Assembly (NCBI GenBank): GCA_016789005.1
Contig: JAEURA010000052.1
Span: 1-35,708, forward strand
Length of the DNA stretch: 35,708 bases
Direction of reading: 5' to 3'
Origin: Anaerolineae bacterium
GTDB lineage: Bacteria; Chloroflexota; Anaerolineae; Aggregatilineales; Phototrophicaceae
A program made the position numbers and the translations under genes. The notes beneath the pieces were generated by a model that was not told where the DNA came from, did not search any database, and saw only the letters and a program-made list of their open reading frames with translations. Of the stretch, positions 16,662-26,304 are shown in pieces. How positions within the stretch are numbered: the first letter of the stretch is position 1; each line of letters opens with the position of its first letter.

Positions 16662-18112
16662 GAGGGGCAGGCGACTCCCGGCGCGCGCGCTTCCGCCCAG
16701 CGGCGGTCGAACTCTTCGACGTACTGCGCGGCGAGGATCGGGTCTTCGATGACGATCAGGTTTTCGTCGTTGGAATCGGTGGCGTTGGCGGAAAAGTTGA
16801 ATGAACCGGTCACCACGATGCGCGCGTCGATGATGAAGACCTTGTGATGCAGCACGAACGGTCCGCCGTCCTGCCGCACCTCCAGGTCGGGCAGTCCGGC
16901 GCAGTGCAGGCGCGTCAGCTCGCTGAAGCGGGTTTCGCTGCCGGTGGATTCAAAGATGCCTCTGACGGTGACCGAGCTGGTGGCTTCCAGCTTGCTGATC
17001 AGGGCGTCGCCGATGCTGTCCTCGGTGAAAGAGAATGCCATGAAGCGAATTGAGCGGCGGGCGCTGCTGATCGCCTCGTTGACCCGTGTCAGCACGGCGT
17101 CGTCGGGCGAGAAGTAGATCTCCAGCGGCACGCCGTCGATGTTCAGCCGGTTGTCGGAAGTCGGCAGCGAAGCGCTCGGTCCGAAGCGACCGAGCAGGTA
17201 CATCTCGTTGAATTCCGCCTGATAGACGGCGGCGACGCGCGGCGAGCGCAGGAAGACGGCGTTGTTGTTGTTGCGGTAGGTGTCGTTGACGGTGAAATTC
17301 CACGAACCGGTGACCACCGTTAGCCCGTCGAGGATCATGAATTTGTTGTGCATGAACGCCGCCCGGTTGTCCTGCACGATGCGCACGCCCGCCGCCTCGA
17401 TCTGCTTCAGGGTGGAGTCGACGTCTTCGTAGCCGTGTTCGCTGTCGGTCACGATGCGCACGGCGACGCCGCGTCGGACGGCGTCCAGCACGGCGGCGGT
17501 GATGACCGGGTTGTTGAATTCGAAGGCGGCGATATCCAGCGTCCGCGTGACCCCGGCGAGCGCCTGTGCCAGCGGGATATCGATGCCGCCGACGTAGGTT
17601 GCCGGGCTGCGGCTGCCGTTCGGCGCGGTGAAGAACACCTGCCAGAAACTCTGGGACGCGCCGAAGCCGAGCGGCAGGAAGTGGCGGGCGGAACCGTCGG
17701 CGAGCAGCGTGGAGGCGAGGGTGGGAATCGCCGTCTGCGCCGGCGCGGCGGTCGTAGCGGCGGGCGAGAGCGGCGTGCTGCTGGCGCGCGGCATCACAGT
17801 CGGCGGGCGGGGGGTGAGCGTCGCCGGGCGCGGGGTGCTGGTGATCTGCGGCGCGACGGTCGGCGGCGGTTCGGTGATCGTCGTCTCGCCGCCAGCGTCA
17901 GAGCAGGCGGCGATCAGCAGCAGCAGCGCCAGAACCCACAGGCGCAGCGCAGTAGGGGCGGTTCGTGAACCGCCCGCACGTGAACCGCCCGCACGTGAAT
18001 CGCCCGCACGTGAACCGCCTGCACGTGAACCGCCCGCCGGCGTCACGGGCGCACTGCGACGCGCCCCGACGAACCGTTTTGCCCTCTTAGATATCAACAC
18101 TGATGTCATCAT
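16658..18112 (-). CDS. Phospholipase D-superfamily lipoprotein with two HKD motifs, 484 aa
   Basis: Two HxKxxxxD motifs are present: H255-K257-D262 (HNKFMILD) and H422-K424-D429 (HHKVFIID). Each is followed by VVTGSWNF or VVTGSFNFSAN, typical of the nuclease/phosphodiesterase branch. A hydrophobic stretch LRLWVLALLLLIAAC gives a lipobox with Cys70, so the mature protein is probably a surface lipoprotein; a Thr/Pro-rich linker follows. The frame is open to 18163. ATG 18112 has a GGCGAGG directly upstream and overlaps the previous gene by 26 nt; a start just before the hydrophobic core is also possible. The region between start and core is a palindromic repeat read as AGGSR pentapeptides, which makes an unusually long n-region. 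Activity on DNA or on phospholipid cannot be separated by eye. Confidence 0.8.
   Translation of the reverse strand: MMTSVLISKRAKRFVGARRSAPVTPAGGSRAGGSRAGDSRAGGSRAGGSRTAPTALRLWVLALLLLIAACSDAGGETTITEPPPTVAPQITSTPRPATLTPRPPTVMPRASSTPLSPAATTAAPAQTAIPTLASTLLADGSARHFLPLGFGASQSFWQVFFTAPNGSRSPATYVGGIDIPLAQALAGVTRTLDIAAFEFNNPVITAAVLDAVRRGVAVRIVTDSEHGYEDVDSTLKQIEAAGVRIVQDNRAAFMHNKFMILDGLTVVTGSWNFTVNDTYRNNNNAVFLRSPRVAAVYQAEFNEMYLLGRFGPSASLPTSDNRLNIDGVPLEIYFSPDDAVLTRVNEAISSARRSIRFMAFSFTEDSIGDALISKLEATSSVTVRGIFESTGSETRFSELTRLHCAGLPDLEVRQDGGPFVLHHKVFIIDARIVVTGSFNFSANATDSNDENLIVIEDPILAAQYVEEFDRRWAEARAPGVACPS
17952..18070. repeat. GTAGGGGCG-family palindromic repeat with tandem 15-bp units, inside the PLD gene
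   Basis: The element starts GTAGGGGCGGTTCGTGAACCGCCC (two palindromic blocks, 17952-17975) and ends GCGACGCGCCCCGAC near 18070, a decayed copy of the usual CGCCCCTAC end. Four full copies of CGCCCGCACGTGAAC-like 15-mers (17971-18030) lie in the middle. The 15-bp period keeps the PLD reading frame open and encodes AGGSR units. Two related copies lie at 24564 and 26550. Confidence 0.8.
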
Positions 18113-18680
18113 CCTCGCCTTCGGGTTCGTCTGGCTTGCTGTCGATAGATGCGACGGGCGCATCCTGCTCCAGCAGTCGATTCGCCCACCCGGCGAGGAA
18201 ATTATCTTCAGCTTTGCCTTTTTCCACCACCTGCGCTGTATCTGCCGGCGCTGCGACCGGCACAGCCGCCACTTCTGGGAGTGCTGCCGGAGGGGCAGTC
18301 TGGGGACCGCTTTCCCCGGAGACCAGTCCGATCAGCCGTTCAACCAGCGCCATCTCGTCGGCGGTCGCATCGCCCGATACGCCCGCCGTCACCTGATCGG
18401 CGCTGATCGCCGCCTGAGCTGCGAACGCCTGCGCGGCTTCTGGCGGGATCGTTCCGCCGGCGGCGAGAGCCTTGTCTACAGTCGTGTTAATCTGCCTGAC
18501 CGCCGCCAGCACCGCCGCCGCTGCTGCGGCGAAGGCGGCATCATCCACCCCGGCGTCATCCAGGGCGATCAGCCGGTCTTCCGCCCACTTCAGCAGGCGC
18601 GCCGCCGGCTCGTCGGTCAAACCGCCGCGCAGGGCGGAGTCTTCATACAGACGCACGACAGCATCTTCTGCCCGGCTCAT
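18087..18680 (-). CDS. Unknown protein, Ala/Asp-rich, 197 aa
   Basis: No family is recognised. The first 120 residues are predicted to be helical (SRAEDAVVRLYEDSALRGGL, then LLKWAEDRLIALDDAG and an Ala-rich run). A Pro/Ala-rich linker follows, and the C-terminus is very acidic (EGEDDDISVDI). Composition and lack of signal peptide suggest a cytosolic soluble protein or an adaptor. ATG at 18680 overlaps the ankyrin gene's TGA by 4 nt, and its end overlaps the PLD gene start, so all are coupled. Conservation of this neighbourhood would be needed to give a role. Confidence 0.8.
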   Translation of the reverse strand: MSRAEDAVVRLYEDSALRGGLTDEPAARLLKWAEDRLIALDDAGVDDAAFAAAAAAVLAAVRQINTTVDKALAAGGTIPPEAAQAFAAQAAISADQVTAGVSGDATADEMALVERLIGLVSGESGPQTAPPAALPEVAAVPVAAPADTAQVVEKGKAEDNFLAGWANRLLEQDAPVASIDSKPDEPEGEDDDISVDI

Positions 18681-19264
18681 CGCTCGCGTTCATCCTCATC
18701 GACGTAGAACGGGCGCAGCAGCGCGGCGATCTCCTCCTGGTGTTCATCCTCGGCGACTTCCAGCGCGGTGCGCCCGTTGAAATCGGTCGCGTAGGGGTCG
18801 GCATCGCGGTCGAGCAGCCAGCGCACCATCGCCGGGCTGCCGCCCAGGACCGCGCCGATCAGCGGCGCCTGGCTGCTTTCGGCGTTGACCTGCGCGCCCG
18901 CTTCCAGCAGCGCTTCGGCGACGGGGACGCTGTCGCCCAGCGCGGCGTAGAACAGCACGTTCAGGTTATGCGAGCCGTGCGCATCCTTCAGGTCGGGGTC
19001 GTCCGCCAGCATGGCGCGCACATCGTCCTGCCGTCCCAGCACGGCTGCCGTGCAGATGTCCAGCGGCGCGCCCTGTTCGAGCAGATATTCGACGATTTCG
19101 CGGTTGTTGACGTGCGCCGCCGCCTGGACCGGCGTTTCGATCCATTCGGCATTCTCGTTGAGCAGATCGGGATGGTGAGCGAGCAGTTCCTTGACTTTCG
19201 GCAGGTCGAAATGTGAAGCGACGACGAATTCGTTGATCGTTTCCTGACTCAGTGGGGTCGTCAT
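18677..19264 (-). CDS. Ankyrin-repeat protein, 195 aa
   Basis: At least four ankyrin units are visible, with canonical TPVQAAAHVNNREIVEYLLE, VLFYAALGDSVPVAEALLEAG, PLIGAVLGGSPAMVRWLLDR and RTALEVAEDEHQEEIAALL. These repeats bind protein partners. The frame is open to 19591, but ATG 19264 (MTTPLSQETINEF) has AAGGA 8 nt before it. No signal peptide is present, so it acts in the cytosol. It heads a leftward cluster with an unknown protein, a PLD lipoprotein and an acetyltransferase, each overlapping its neighbour. A binding, immunity or regulatory role toward a cluster product is possible but not shown. Confidence 0.9.
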   Translation of the reverse strand: MTTPLSQETINEFVVASHFDLPKVKELLAHHPDLLNENAEWIETPVQAAAHVNNREIVEYLLEQGAPLDICTAAVLGRQDDVRAMLADDPDLKDAHGSHNLNVLFYAALGDSVPVAEALLEAGAQVNAESSQAPLIGAVLGGSPAMVRWLLDRDADPYATDFNGRTALEVAEDEHQEEIAALLRPFYVDEDERER

Positions 19265-19341
19265 GATGCCATTCCTTTCCTTTGCGCAAGGATGCGCACT
19301 AGAACATCCACTCCCCCGCGCCTCTCCTGATCTGCCGCGCC

Positions 19342-19953
19342 TCAGCGAGGATCGCGGTCGACGCGCGGCGGCTTGGCATGCAGCCACCAGAACTCTGCGG
19401 CGGGGTAGACCGTCTCCAGCTCCGCCGCCCAGACGAACTCGCAGGGCTGAACGACGCTGCGCAGCTTGCCGTCCACCCGGCGCATCGCCTTGATCAGCTC
19501 GTCGTGTCCTTCTCCCATATGCGTGAGCGCCAGGGCGATTTCCTGAACGATGGTCCGGCGCAGCGCTTCCGGCAGATAGATGTTCGGGCACTGGCGCGGG
19601 TCATCGAGGCATTCCTCGAAAAAGGTGTTCATCGCCTTCAGGCGCGATTCGCCTTCGCGGTGCATCTTCTCCAGGTAGTGGTTGCGCCATTCGCTGCGCG
19701 CCGCATCGTGCTGCCGCTCGATCTGGCTGAGCTGATCGCGCTGGGCGGGCGACAGCCCGAGGTCGAGCGCGCGCAGCCGCCGCAGCCGCATTTGCAGCGC
19801 GCCGATGGTCAGCGCCGGCATGCTGCCGCTGCCGAACATGCCGCCGCGCGTGCGCCCGTACAGCGGTTCTTCCTGAACGTAATCCGCCAACCCCTCGACC
19901 ATCGCTCTTGCTTCCTTCAGGTCGCGCTCGGCGGAGTAGAGCGTTTCGGACAC
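19342..19953 (-). CDS. Unknown protein, mainly helical, 203 aa
   Basis: No known family is recognised. The translation begins SETLYSAERDLKEARAMVEG and contains long amphipathic helices rich in Arg, Glu and Leu (MRLRRLRALDLGLSPAQRDQ and QLSQIERQHDAARSEWRNHY), so a coiled-coil-like core is likely. A short basic/aromatic C-terminus follows (FWWLHAKPPRVDRDPR). The frame is open to 20022, but GTG 19953 has AGGAG 7 nt before it. The gene lies between a SARP-like regulator and the ankyrin cluster, all leftward, with a 77-nt gap to the latter. Length and charge would fit a soluble cytosolic protein; a function cannot be given. Confidence 0.8.
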   Translation of the reverse strand: MSETLYSAERDLKEARAMVEGLADYVQEEPLYGRTRGGMFGSGSMPALTIGALQMRLRRLRALDLGLSPAQRDQLSQIERQHDAARSEWRNHYLEKMHREGESRLKAMNTFFEECLDDPRQCPNIYLPEALRRTIVQEIALALTHMGEGHDELIKAMRRVDGKLRSVVQPCEFVWAAELETVYPAAEFWWLHAKPPRVDRDPR

Positions 19954-19993
19954 AATCTTTCTCCTGCTTGGCAGTGTTTTCAATCTGTTAGGA

Positions 19994-20022
19994 AGTATAT
20001 GCCCCCTCGCCCGCCGCCGCAA
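19994..20022 (-). promoter_or_regulatory. Weak promoter candidate for the 203-aa gene
   Basis: On the minus strand TTGCGG (20017-20022), a 17-bp spacer and TATACT (19994-19999) stand about 40 nt before the GTG start. The -10 matches five of six bases but the -35 only three. The site lies between the stop of the SARP-like gene and the next gene. Confidence 0.35.
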
Positions 20023-20043
20023 TGTCCTGCGGAGCAGGGACGC

Positions 20044-22794
20044 TCAGCCGTCGGCAGACCCTGCCTGAATCGCCTGAATGCGCGCTTCGGCTTCTCCGAT
20101 TCCATACTCATACCCCAGACGGCGAAACCCGACGAGGCTCTGTTCGAAATACTCCAGCGCCAGCACCAGATCGCCCGCCTCCATGCTGATCTCGCCCAGG
20201 TTGAACCAGGTATTGCTTTCGTACAGTTCCGAACCGGCGCGGTGGAAGAAATCTACCGCCTTCAGATAGTAGTTGCGCGCTTCGTCTGCCGCGCCCCGAA
20301 ACGATGCTGCCGCGCCCAAGCCGCTTAACGCCAGCGCCTTGCCCTCTTCACTGCCCAGCTGCTCGAATATCTCCAGGTTCGAATGGTGCATCGCTTCGGC
20401 GCGGTCGATGTCGCCCTGGTTGGCGGCGACAATCGCCAGGACCATCTGCAGCCGGGTGGTCAGCCACAGATCGCCGATCTGTTCGCTGATCGTCAGTCCC
20501 ACTTCGGCGTAGCGCTGCGCGCTTTCGTCGTCTCCGGCGCGCCCATAAGCGCCTGCCAGGCTCAGATAGCAGTTGGCGCCGCCCCAGTCGTCGCCGATGC
20601 GCAGACGCAGGTCCAGCGCCCGCAGGAAGTACTGCGGCGATTCGGCGTGAACGCCCCGTGTGTCCAGCAGGTTGCCCAGCACCATGAAGGCGCGGGCAAG
20701 GGCGTCGAAGTGTGCCGGCTCGTCTTCAGAAAGGACTTCCAGCGCCCGCCGCGCGTACTGATCGGCTTCTTCCAGGCGGTCCTGCCGCGAGCAGAGCAGC
20801 GCCAGATGCGAACACCATGCGCCGTAGACCGCCGGGTCCGCCCGGTGGATGACCGCGCTTGCCGCCTGGAACAACGCTTCGCCCGGCTGCCAGGCGGCAG
20901 TCATATCATGGTACAGCGACAGCGCGGGCATCATCATGCTGAGCGATTCCACGCTGTCGGACGCCGCTGCATAGCGCCACGCCCGGTGGAGGTTCTCCAG
21001 CTCGACGCCGATCTCGTGAATCGTCTCTCCCTGGTCGCGCGCCTTCAGCGCGGCTTCGCGTGCCTGCAGGAAGACGGCGAAATAGTAGATGAACTTCTGC
21101 TGTACCTGCGCCATGCTGCTGGAAAGGGCGAAGCGTTCGGCGAGATACTGCCGCGTCACCTCGTGCAGCCAGTAGCGTCCGCTGCCGTCACGGCGCAGCA
21201 GCATCTTGTCGCTGAAACTCAGCAGGAGCGACAGCGACGCCCCGGCGACCTGTTCCGCCGCCGCCCTTGTGAAACCGGCACCGAACGCCGACAGCGCCAG
21301 CAGCGCTTTCTGTTCGTCGGGCGAGAACAGTCCCCAGGAATGCTCGAAGACGGCGCGCAGGCTTTGATGACGGGAATCGTCGTCGCGGCTGCTGGATTCC
21401 AGCAGGATCAGATTGCTGGCGATCTCCTCGGCGATCTCCTCGGCAGTCAGCAGCCGGGTCCAGGACGCCGCCAGCTCGATGGCGAGCGGCATGCCTTCGA
21501 CCATCTCACAGATGCGCTCGACGGCGACCGAACGCGCTTCGACCTTGTCGTCGCCCCGGATGCGCCGCACTGTCTCCCAGAAGAGCGCCTGAGCAGGAGC
21601 AGGCGTTGGATCATCTGCTGCGCCGACCCGCAGCCCGTGCAGCGCCAGCACCCATTCGTCGCGCAGGTTCAGGCGCTCCCGGCTGGTGATGACGATCTTG
21701 ACCTCCGGCGCGCGCTCGATGATGTCGCCGATCAGGTCAATGCCGTCCCGGACCAACTGCTCGAAGTTGTCCAGCACCAGCAGCATGTGCCGCTCGCGCA
21801 GGAAGCGGAGGACCTGCTGGCGAGGGTTGGACTCGCGGGTGAGGGGCAGATGCAGCCCTTCCGCCAGCGCCTTGAGCATGCCGTCCGGGGTGCTGACGGC
21901 AGTCAGATCGATCATCGCAGCGCCGTGCAGCATGCGCGGAGCCGCCAGATGGACGAAGCGGGTGACCAGGCGCGTCTTTCCGACGCCGCCCAAGCCGACG
22001 ATGGTGATCAGCCGGCAGGTGGGTTCGCGCAGACGCCGTATCAGTTCCGCCAGTTCGTGCTCACGCCCCACAAAGGGTGTCGTCTCGCTCGGCGCAATCA
22101 GGATGCGCTCGATGTGCTTGATGCGCCGGTAGAGGAACTCCGTCTCCGGCTCCGGCTCGACGCTCAGCTCGCGATCCAGCACCTCGCGACACTGTTCATA
22201 CTGTAACAGCGCCGCCGCGCGCTGACCGCTCAGCGCCAGCGCCAGCATGAGCGCGCGGTGCGCATCTTCCTGAAGGGGATCAAGCGTGATCAGGCGGCGC
22301 AGCGCTGCCACCGCACCCTGGTCGTCGGCATCGGCGGCGCAGGCGTCGGCGAGCTGACGCAGCGTGGTCACCGCCATGTCGTGGATGCGCGCCTGCTGCA
22401 CCGTCAGCCATTCTTCGAACACCGGCGCGTCGGAAACGGCGAAGCCCGCCAGCAGGTCGCCGTGATACAGGCGGATGTCGCGCCCCGTCTCGAACTCGGC
22501 GACATCCAGCCAGTAGGAGTCCGTCGGCATGAAGGCGATGCTCTGGCGCGAGATGTCGAAATAGCGTTCGAACAGCTTCTTGAGGTTGGCGATCACCTGG
22601 CGCAGGTTGGTGGCGGCGTCTTCGTCGGGCATGTCGCCCCAGAACATCGCCGCCAGGCTGGATCGCAGAAGATACTGCTGGGGATGCATGACCAGGTAGC
22701 ACAAGAGCGCCTGGGCTTTGCTGCTGATAAAGCCCGTGACCGGTTCGTCGTCCTGGGTGATGTGCATGCCCCCCAAAAGCTCAATGCGCAGCAT
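20044..22794 (-). CDS. SARP/AfsR-like transcriptional regulator: winged helix, BTAD, NB-ARC ATPase, TPR, 916 aa
   Basis: Residues 1-95 are an OmpR-like winged helix (MLRIELLGGMHITQDDEPV, then RSSLAAMFWGDMPDEDAATN). Residues about 95-245 form the bacterial transcriptional activator domain. An NB-ARC/STAND ATPase follows, with Walker A GLGGVGKT (K273) and Walker B MLLVLDNFEQL. The C-terminal 350 residues are TPR helices (EEADQYARRALEVL, ANQGDIDRAEAMHHSN). This is the AfsR plan: ligand or partner binding to the TPR and ATPase switches DNA binding. No LuxR-type C-terminus is present. ATG 22794 has GAGG 5 nt before it. The gene is divergent from a secreted beta-propeller gene, and the shared region holds an 11-bp direct repeat. 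Confidence 0.92.
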   Translation of the reverse strand: MLRIELLGGMHITQDDEPVTGFISSKAQALLCYLVMHPQQYLLRSSLAAMFWGDMPDEDAATNLRQVIANLKKLFERYFDISRQSIAFMPTDSYWLDVAEFETGRDIRLYHGDLLAGFAVSDAPVFEEWLTVQQARIHDMAVTTLRQLADACAADADDQGAVAALRRLITLDPLQEDAHRALMLALALSGQRAAALLQYEQCREVLDRELSVEPEPETEFLYRRIKHIERILIAPSETTPFVGREHELAELIRRLREPTCRLITIVGLGGVGKTRLVTRFVHLAAPRMLHGAAMIDLTAVSTPDGMLKALAEGLHLPLTRESNPRQQVLRFLRERHMLLVLDNFEQLVRDGIDLIGDIIERAPEVKIVITSRERLNLRDEWVLALHGLRVGAADDPTPAPAQALFWETVRRIRGDDKVEARSVAVERICEMVEGMPLAIELAASWTRLLTAEEIAEEIASNLILLESSSRDDDSRHQSLRAVFEHSWGLFSPDEQKALLALSAFGAGFTRAAAEQVAGASLSLLLSFSDKMLLRRDGSGRYWLHEVTRQYLAERFALSSSMAQVQQKFIYYFAVFLQAREAALKARDQGETIHEIGVELENLHRAWRYAAASDSVESLSMMMPALSLYHDMTAAWQPGEALFQAASAVIHRADPAVYGAWCSHLALLCSRQDRLEEADQYARRALEVLSEDEPAHFDALARAFMVLGNLLDTRGVHAESPQYFLRALDLRLRIGDDWGGANCYLSLAGAYGRAGDDESAQRYAEVGLTISEQIGDLWLTTRLQMVLAIVAANQGDIDRAEAMHHSNLEIFEQLGSEEGKALALSGLGAAASFRGAADEARNYYLKAVDFFHRAGSELYESNTWFNLGEISMEAGDLVLALEYFEQSLVGFRRLGYEYGIGEAEARIQAIQAGSADG

Positions 22795-22826
22795 CGCCCC
22801 TCATCCCTGTGTCGGCAACAAAGCAA

Positions 22827-22848
22827 TTTACGATCTCTTTACGATGTC
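22827..22848. promoter_or_regulatory. 11-bp-period direct repeats, candidate SARP binding site
   Basis: TTTACGATCTC (22827-22837) is followed without gap by TTTACGATGTC (22838-22848). A third, weaker TTTACTC begins at 22851. Known SARP regulators bind direct repeats spaced at 11 or 22 bp, one helical turn. The repeat sits between the SARP-like gene (start 22794) and the ScyD-like gene (start 22933), so it could control either. No strong sigma70 promoter is seen beside it, as is common for activator-dependent promoters. Confidence 0.55.
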
Positions 22849-22932
22849 ATTTTACTCTAAGTCTGAGCCTGTACGCTATGGATTTAGCGGTCCAACAGGC
22901 GGGGGGGATATGAGTTCAACAGGAGAACCATT

Positions 22933-23976
22933 GTGAAGAATCGCGCTATTGTCCGTACCCTCGTGGTCGCCGCTGTGGCGATCTTCATCACCCTGCTTTC
23001 CGGCGTGACGCTGGCGCAGGATATGCCGCCGCTTCCCGGCGAACTGGTGATCGGCGACCTTCAGACGCCGCGCGGCATCAGCTTCGACTCCGCCGGCAAC
23101 CTGCTGGTGACCGTCACCGGCAACGGCGGCGAGATGCAGGTTGAAATGCCGGCAATCGATGACCCGGCGGCGATGATGACCGTCAACATGGGCTTGTCCG
23201 GCGCGGTGCTGTCCATCGGCGCCGACGGCGTGCCCGCCCCGGTGGTCGGCGGCTACCCCAGCTATGCTACGCCCAACGAGACGGTCGGTCTGTACCGCTC
23301 CTACCGTCAGGGCGACTCGCTGTGGCTGGTGGTCTCGTCGGCAGGTCCTGGCGCCTACTGGGGATCGTCGGTGGTCGAACTGGATGCGGCGGGCATGACC
23401 AGGCGCGTCATCAGCCTGTATCCGTATGAAGCGGCGAACAACCCCGACGGCAACGAGATCGACAGCAACGTCTCGGACATCGCCTGGACGGCGGACGGCA
23501 CGATGCTGATCACCGACGCCGGCGCGAACGCCCTGCTGTCCTGGACCGAGGCAGACGGGTTGCAAACCGTCGCCGTCTGGCCCAGCAACGACGTGCCCAC
23601 CTCGGTGGAAGTAGCTGAAAACGGCGATATCTACGTCGGCTTCCTGGGCGCGGGCATTGCCCCCGGCGCGGCGAAGATCGAACGCTGGTCGAACGGCGCG
23701 CTGGCGGAGACCTTCGGCGGCATGACCGGCGTGACCGACATCCTTCTGGATGGCGATACGCTCTACGCGGTCGAGCTGTTCCTGTTCGGCGAACAGGGAC
23801 CCGGACCTGGCGACGTGCTGATGGTCAGCGCCGACGGCAACACAGTCGTCGCCGGCGGCTTGATCACCCCGTTCGCCCTGGCGAAGGGACCGGACGGCGC
23901 GCTCTACGTCAGCTATGGCACGATCGCCTTCGCGCCTGGCATGACCGGCGGCGTGGTCAAGCTGGCGGGCATGTAA
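22933..23976 (+). CDS. Secreted ScyD/ScyE-family beta-propeller protein, 347 aa
   Basis: A signal peptide runs to about residue 29 (TLVVAAVAIFITLLSGVTLAQ). The rest reads as NHL/SGL-type propeller blades: TPRGISFDSAGNLLVTVTG, VSDIAWTADGTMLITDAGAN, PTSVEVAENGDIYVGFLG and ALAKGPDGALYVSYG. The last is a conserved ScyD-family feature. GTG 22933 has AGGAG 7 nt before it. By family knowledge such proteins are exported six-bladed propellers. ScyD and ScyE are linked with scytonemin biosynthesis in cyanobacteria, but related proteins in heterotrophs have no established role. It precedes a cytochrome c gene, divided from it by a hairpin. A redox or sugar-derivative dehydrogenase function is possible but not shown. 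Confidence 0.83.
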   Translation: MKNRAIVRTLVVAAVAIFITLLSGVTLAQDMPPLPGELVIGDLQTPRGISFDSAGNLLVTVTGNGGEMQVEMPAIDDPAAMMTVNMGLSGAVLSIGADGVPAPVVGGYPSYATPNETVGLYRSYRQGDSLWLVVSSAGPGAYWGSSVVELDAAGMTRRVISLYPYEAANNPDGNEIDSNVSDIAWTADGTMLITDAGANALLSWTEADGLQTVAVWPSNDVPTSVEVAENGDIYVGFLGAGIAPGAAKIERWSNGALAETFGGMTGVTDILLDGDTLYAVELFLFGEQGPGPGDVLMVSADGNTVVAGGLITPFALAKGPDGALYVSYGTIAFAPGMTGGVVKLAGM

Positions 23977-23996
23977 TCGAGAGATCGTGATCCACC

Positions 23997-24039
23997 GCCC
24001 CCGTCGGTCAGCGCCGATGGGGGCATGTCCTTTTTGTTT
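23997..24039 (+). terminator. Rho-independent terminator after the ScyD-like gene
   Basis: GCCCCCGTCGG (23997-24007) pairs with CCGATGGGGGC (24014-24024) over 11 positions, one of them G-U, with a 6-nt loop. A run ending TTTTTGTTTC (24031-24040) follows. The stem lies 20 nt past the stop codon. It overlaps an early in-frame ATG (24025) of the next reading frame, which argues for a later cytochrome start. Confidence 0.75.
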
Positions 24040-24063
24040 CAGAGGGGTGGGGACCCTACGACG

Positions 24064-24516
24064 ATGACGACGGCGATGATCAGACGGGTGAGCGGGTTCG
24101 TGGGCGGGGCGCTGCTGCTGCTGGCGCTGAGCGGCTGTCATGAGACCTGGCAGGCGCTGCGGACGATACAGCCGCAGCCGGTGTTCGCCGAAGCTGAAGA
24201 GCAGGCGGCTGTTGTGGGCGATCCGGCGCGCGGTGCGGCGCTCTTCAGGGACGGCATCGGCGATGCGCCCGCCTGTGTCGGGTGTCATGCGCTGACGCCA
24301 ACCACCTGGAGTCTTGCCCCGGTGATGGAAGGCATCGGCGCGCGCGCGGCGCAGCGCGTCGAGGGCTTATCCGCCGAAGCCTATCTGGAGCAGAGCATCA
24401 CAGACCCCAGCGCCTACCTCGTGCCGGGTTTTCGCAACATCATGTTCCCGCAGTACGGCGAGCGCCTGTCCGAACGGGACCGCGCCGACCTGATCGCCTA
24501 CCTGATGACGCTGTAG
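24064..24516 (+). CDS. Monohaem cytochrome c lipoprotein, 150 aa
   Basis: A lipoprotein signal peptide ends LLLLALSGC (lipidated Cys25). The haem site CVGCH has C71, C74 and H75. The likely distal ligand is the Met of NIMFPQYGERLSERD, and the family's RADLIAYLMTL C-terminus follows. This is a class I-like cytochrome attached to the outside of the membrane for electron transfer. The frame runs from 24025, but that ATG lies inside the terminator. ATG 24064 is chosen; ATG 24076 is possible. It may serve a respiratory or extracellular dehydrogenase. The preceding ScyD-like gene could be such a partner. Confidence 0.88.
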   Translation: MTTAMIRRVSGFVGGALLLLALSGCHETWQALRTIQPQPVFAEAEEQAAVVGDPARGAALFRDGIGDAPACVGCHALTPTTWSLAPVMEGIGARAAQRVEGLSAEAYLEQSITDPSAYLVPGFRNIMFPQYGERLSERDRADLIAYLMTL

Positions 24517-24563
24517 CGAGGGATGAGGACTGTGAGCGTATCGGCTAATTCATCAACGCTATC

Positions 24564-24642
24564 GTAGGGGCGGCTCGCGAGCCGCCCGCACTGCCTGAAA
24601 AATCGTCACGGTTACGGCGGGCGCGTCGCGACGCGCCCCTAC
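24564..24642. repeat. GTAGGGGCG-family palindromic repeat
   Basis: The ends are GTAGGGGCGGCTCGCGAGCCGCCC (24564-24587) and GCGCGTCGCGACGCGCCCCTAC, ending at 24642. The two ends are mutually inverted (GTAGGGGCG/CGCCCCTAC), and each carries its own palindrome. It lies in the 150-bp gap between convergent cytochrome and acyl-CoA dehydrogenase genes and may act as terminator for both. No open frame crosses it sensibly. Confidence 0.75.
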
Positions 24643-24666
24643 CAAGGGCAATGATCAAGACAGGCT

Positions 24667-26304
<1,638 letters not shown>

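Noticed and set aside
17971..18030. Possible short CRISPR-like or VNTR array of 15-bp units
   Set aside because: Units are contiguous without spacers, and the whole sits inside a palindromic repeat, so it is an expanded repeat, not a CRISPR.
22876..24288. Minus-strand open frame of 470 codons over the ScyD-like and cytochrome genes
   Set aside because: It is antisense to two genes with export signals and conserved motifs. Its translation is His/Arg/Asp-rich low-complexity.
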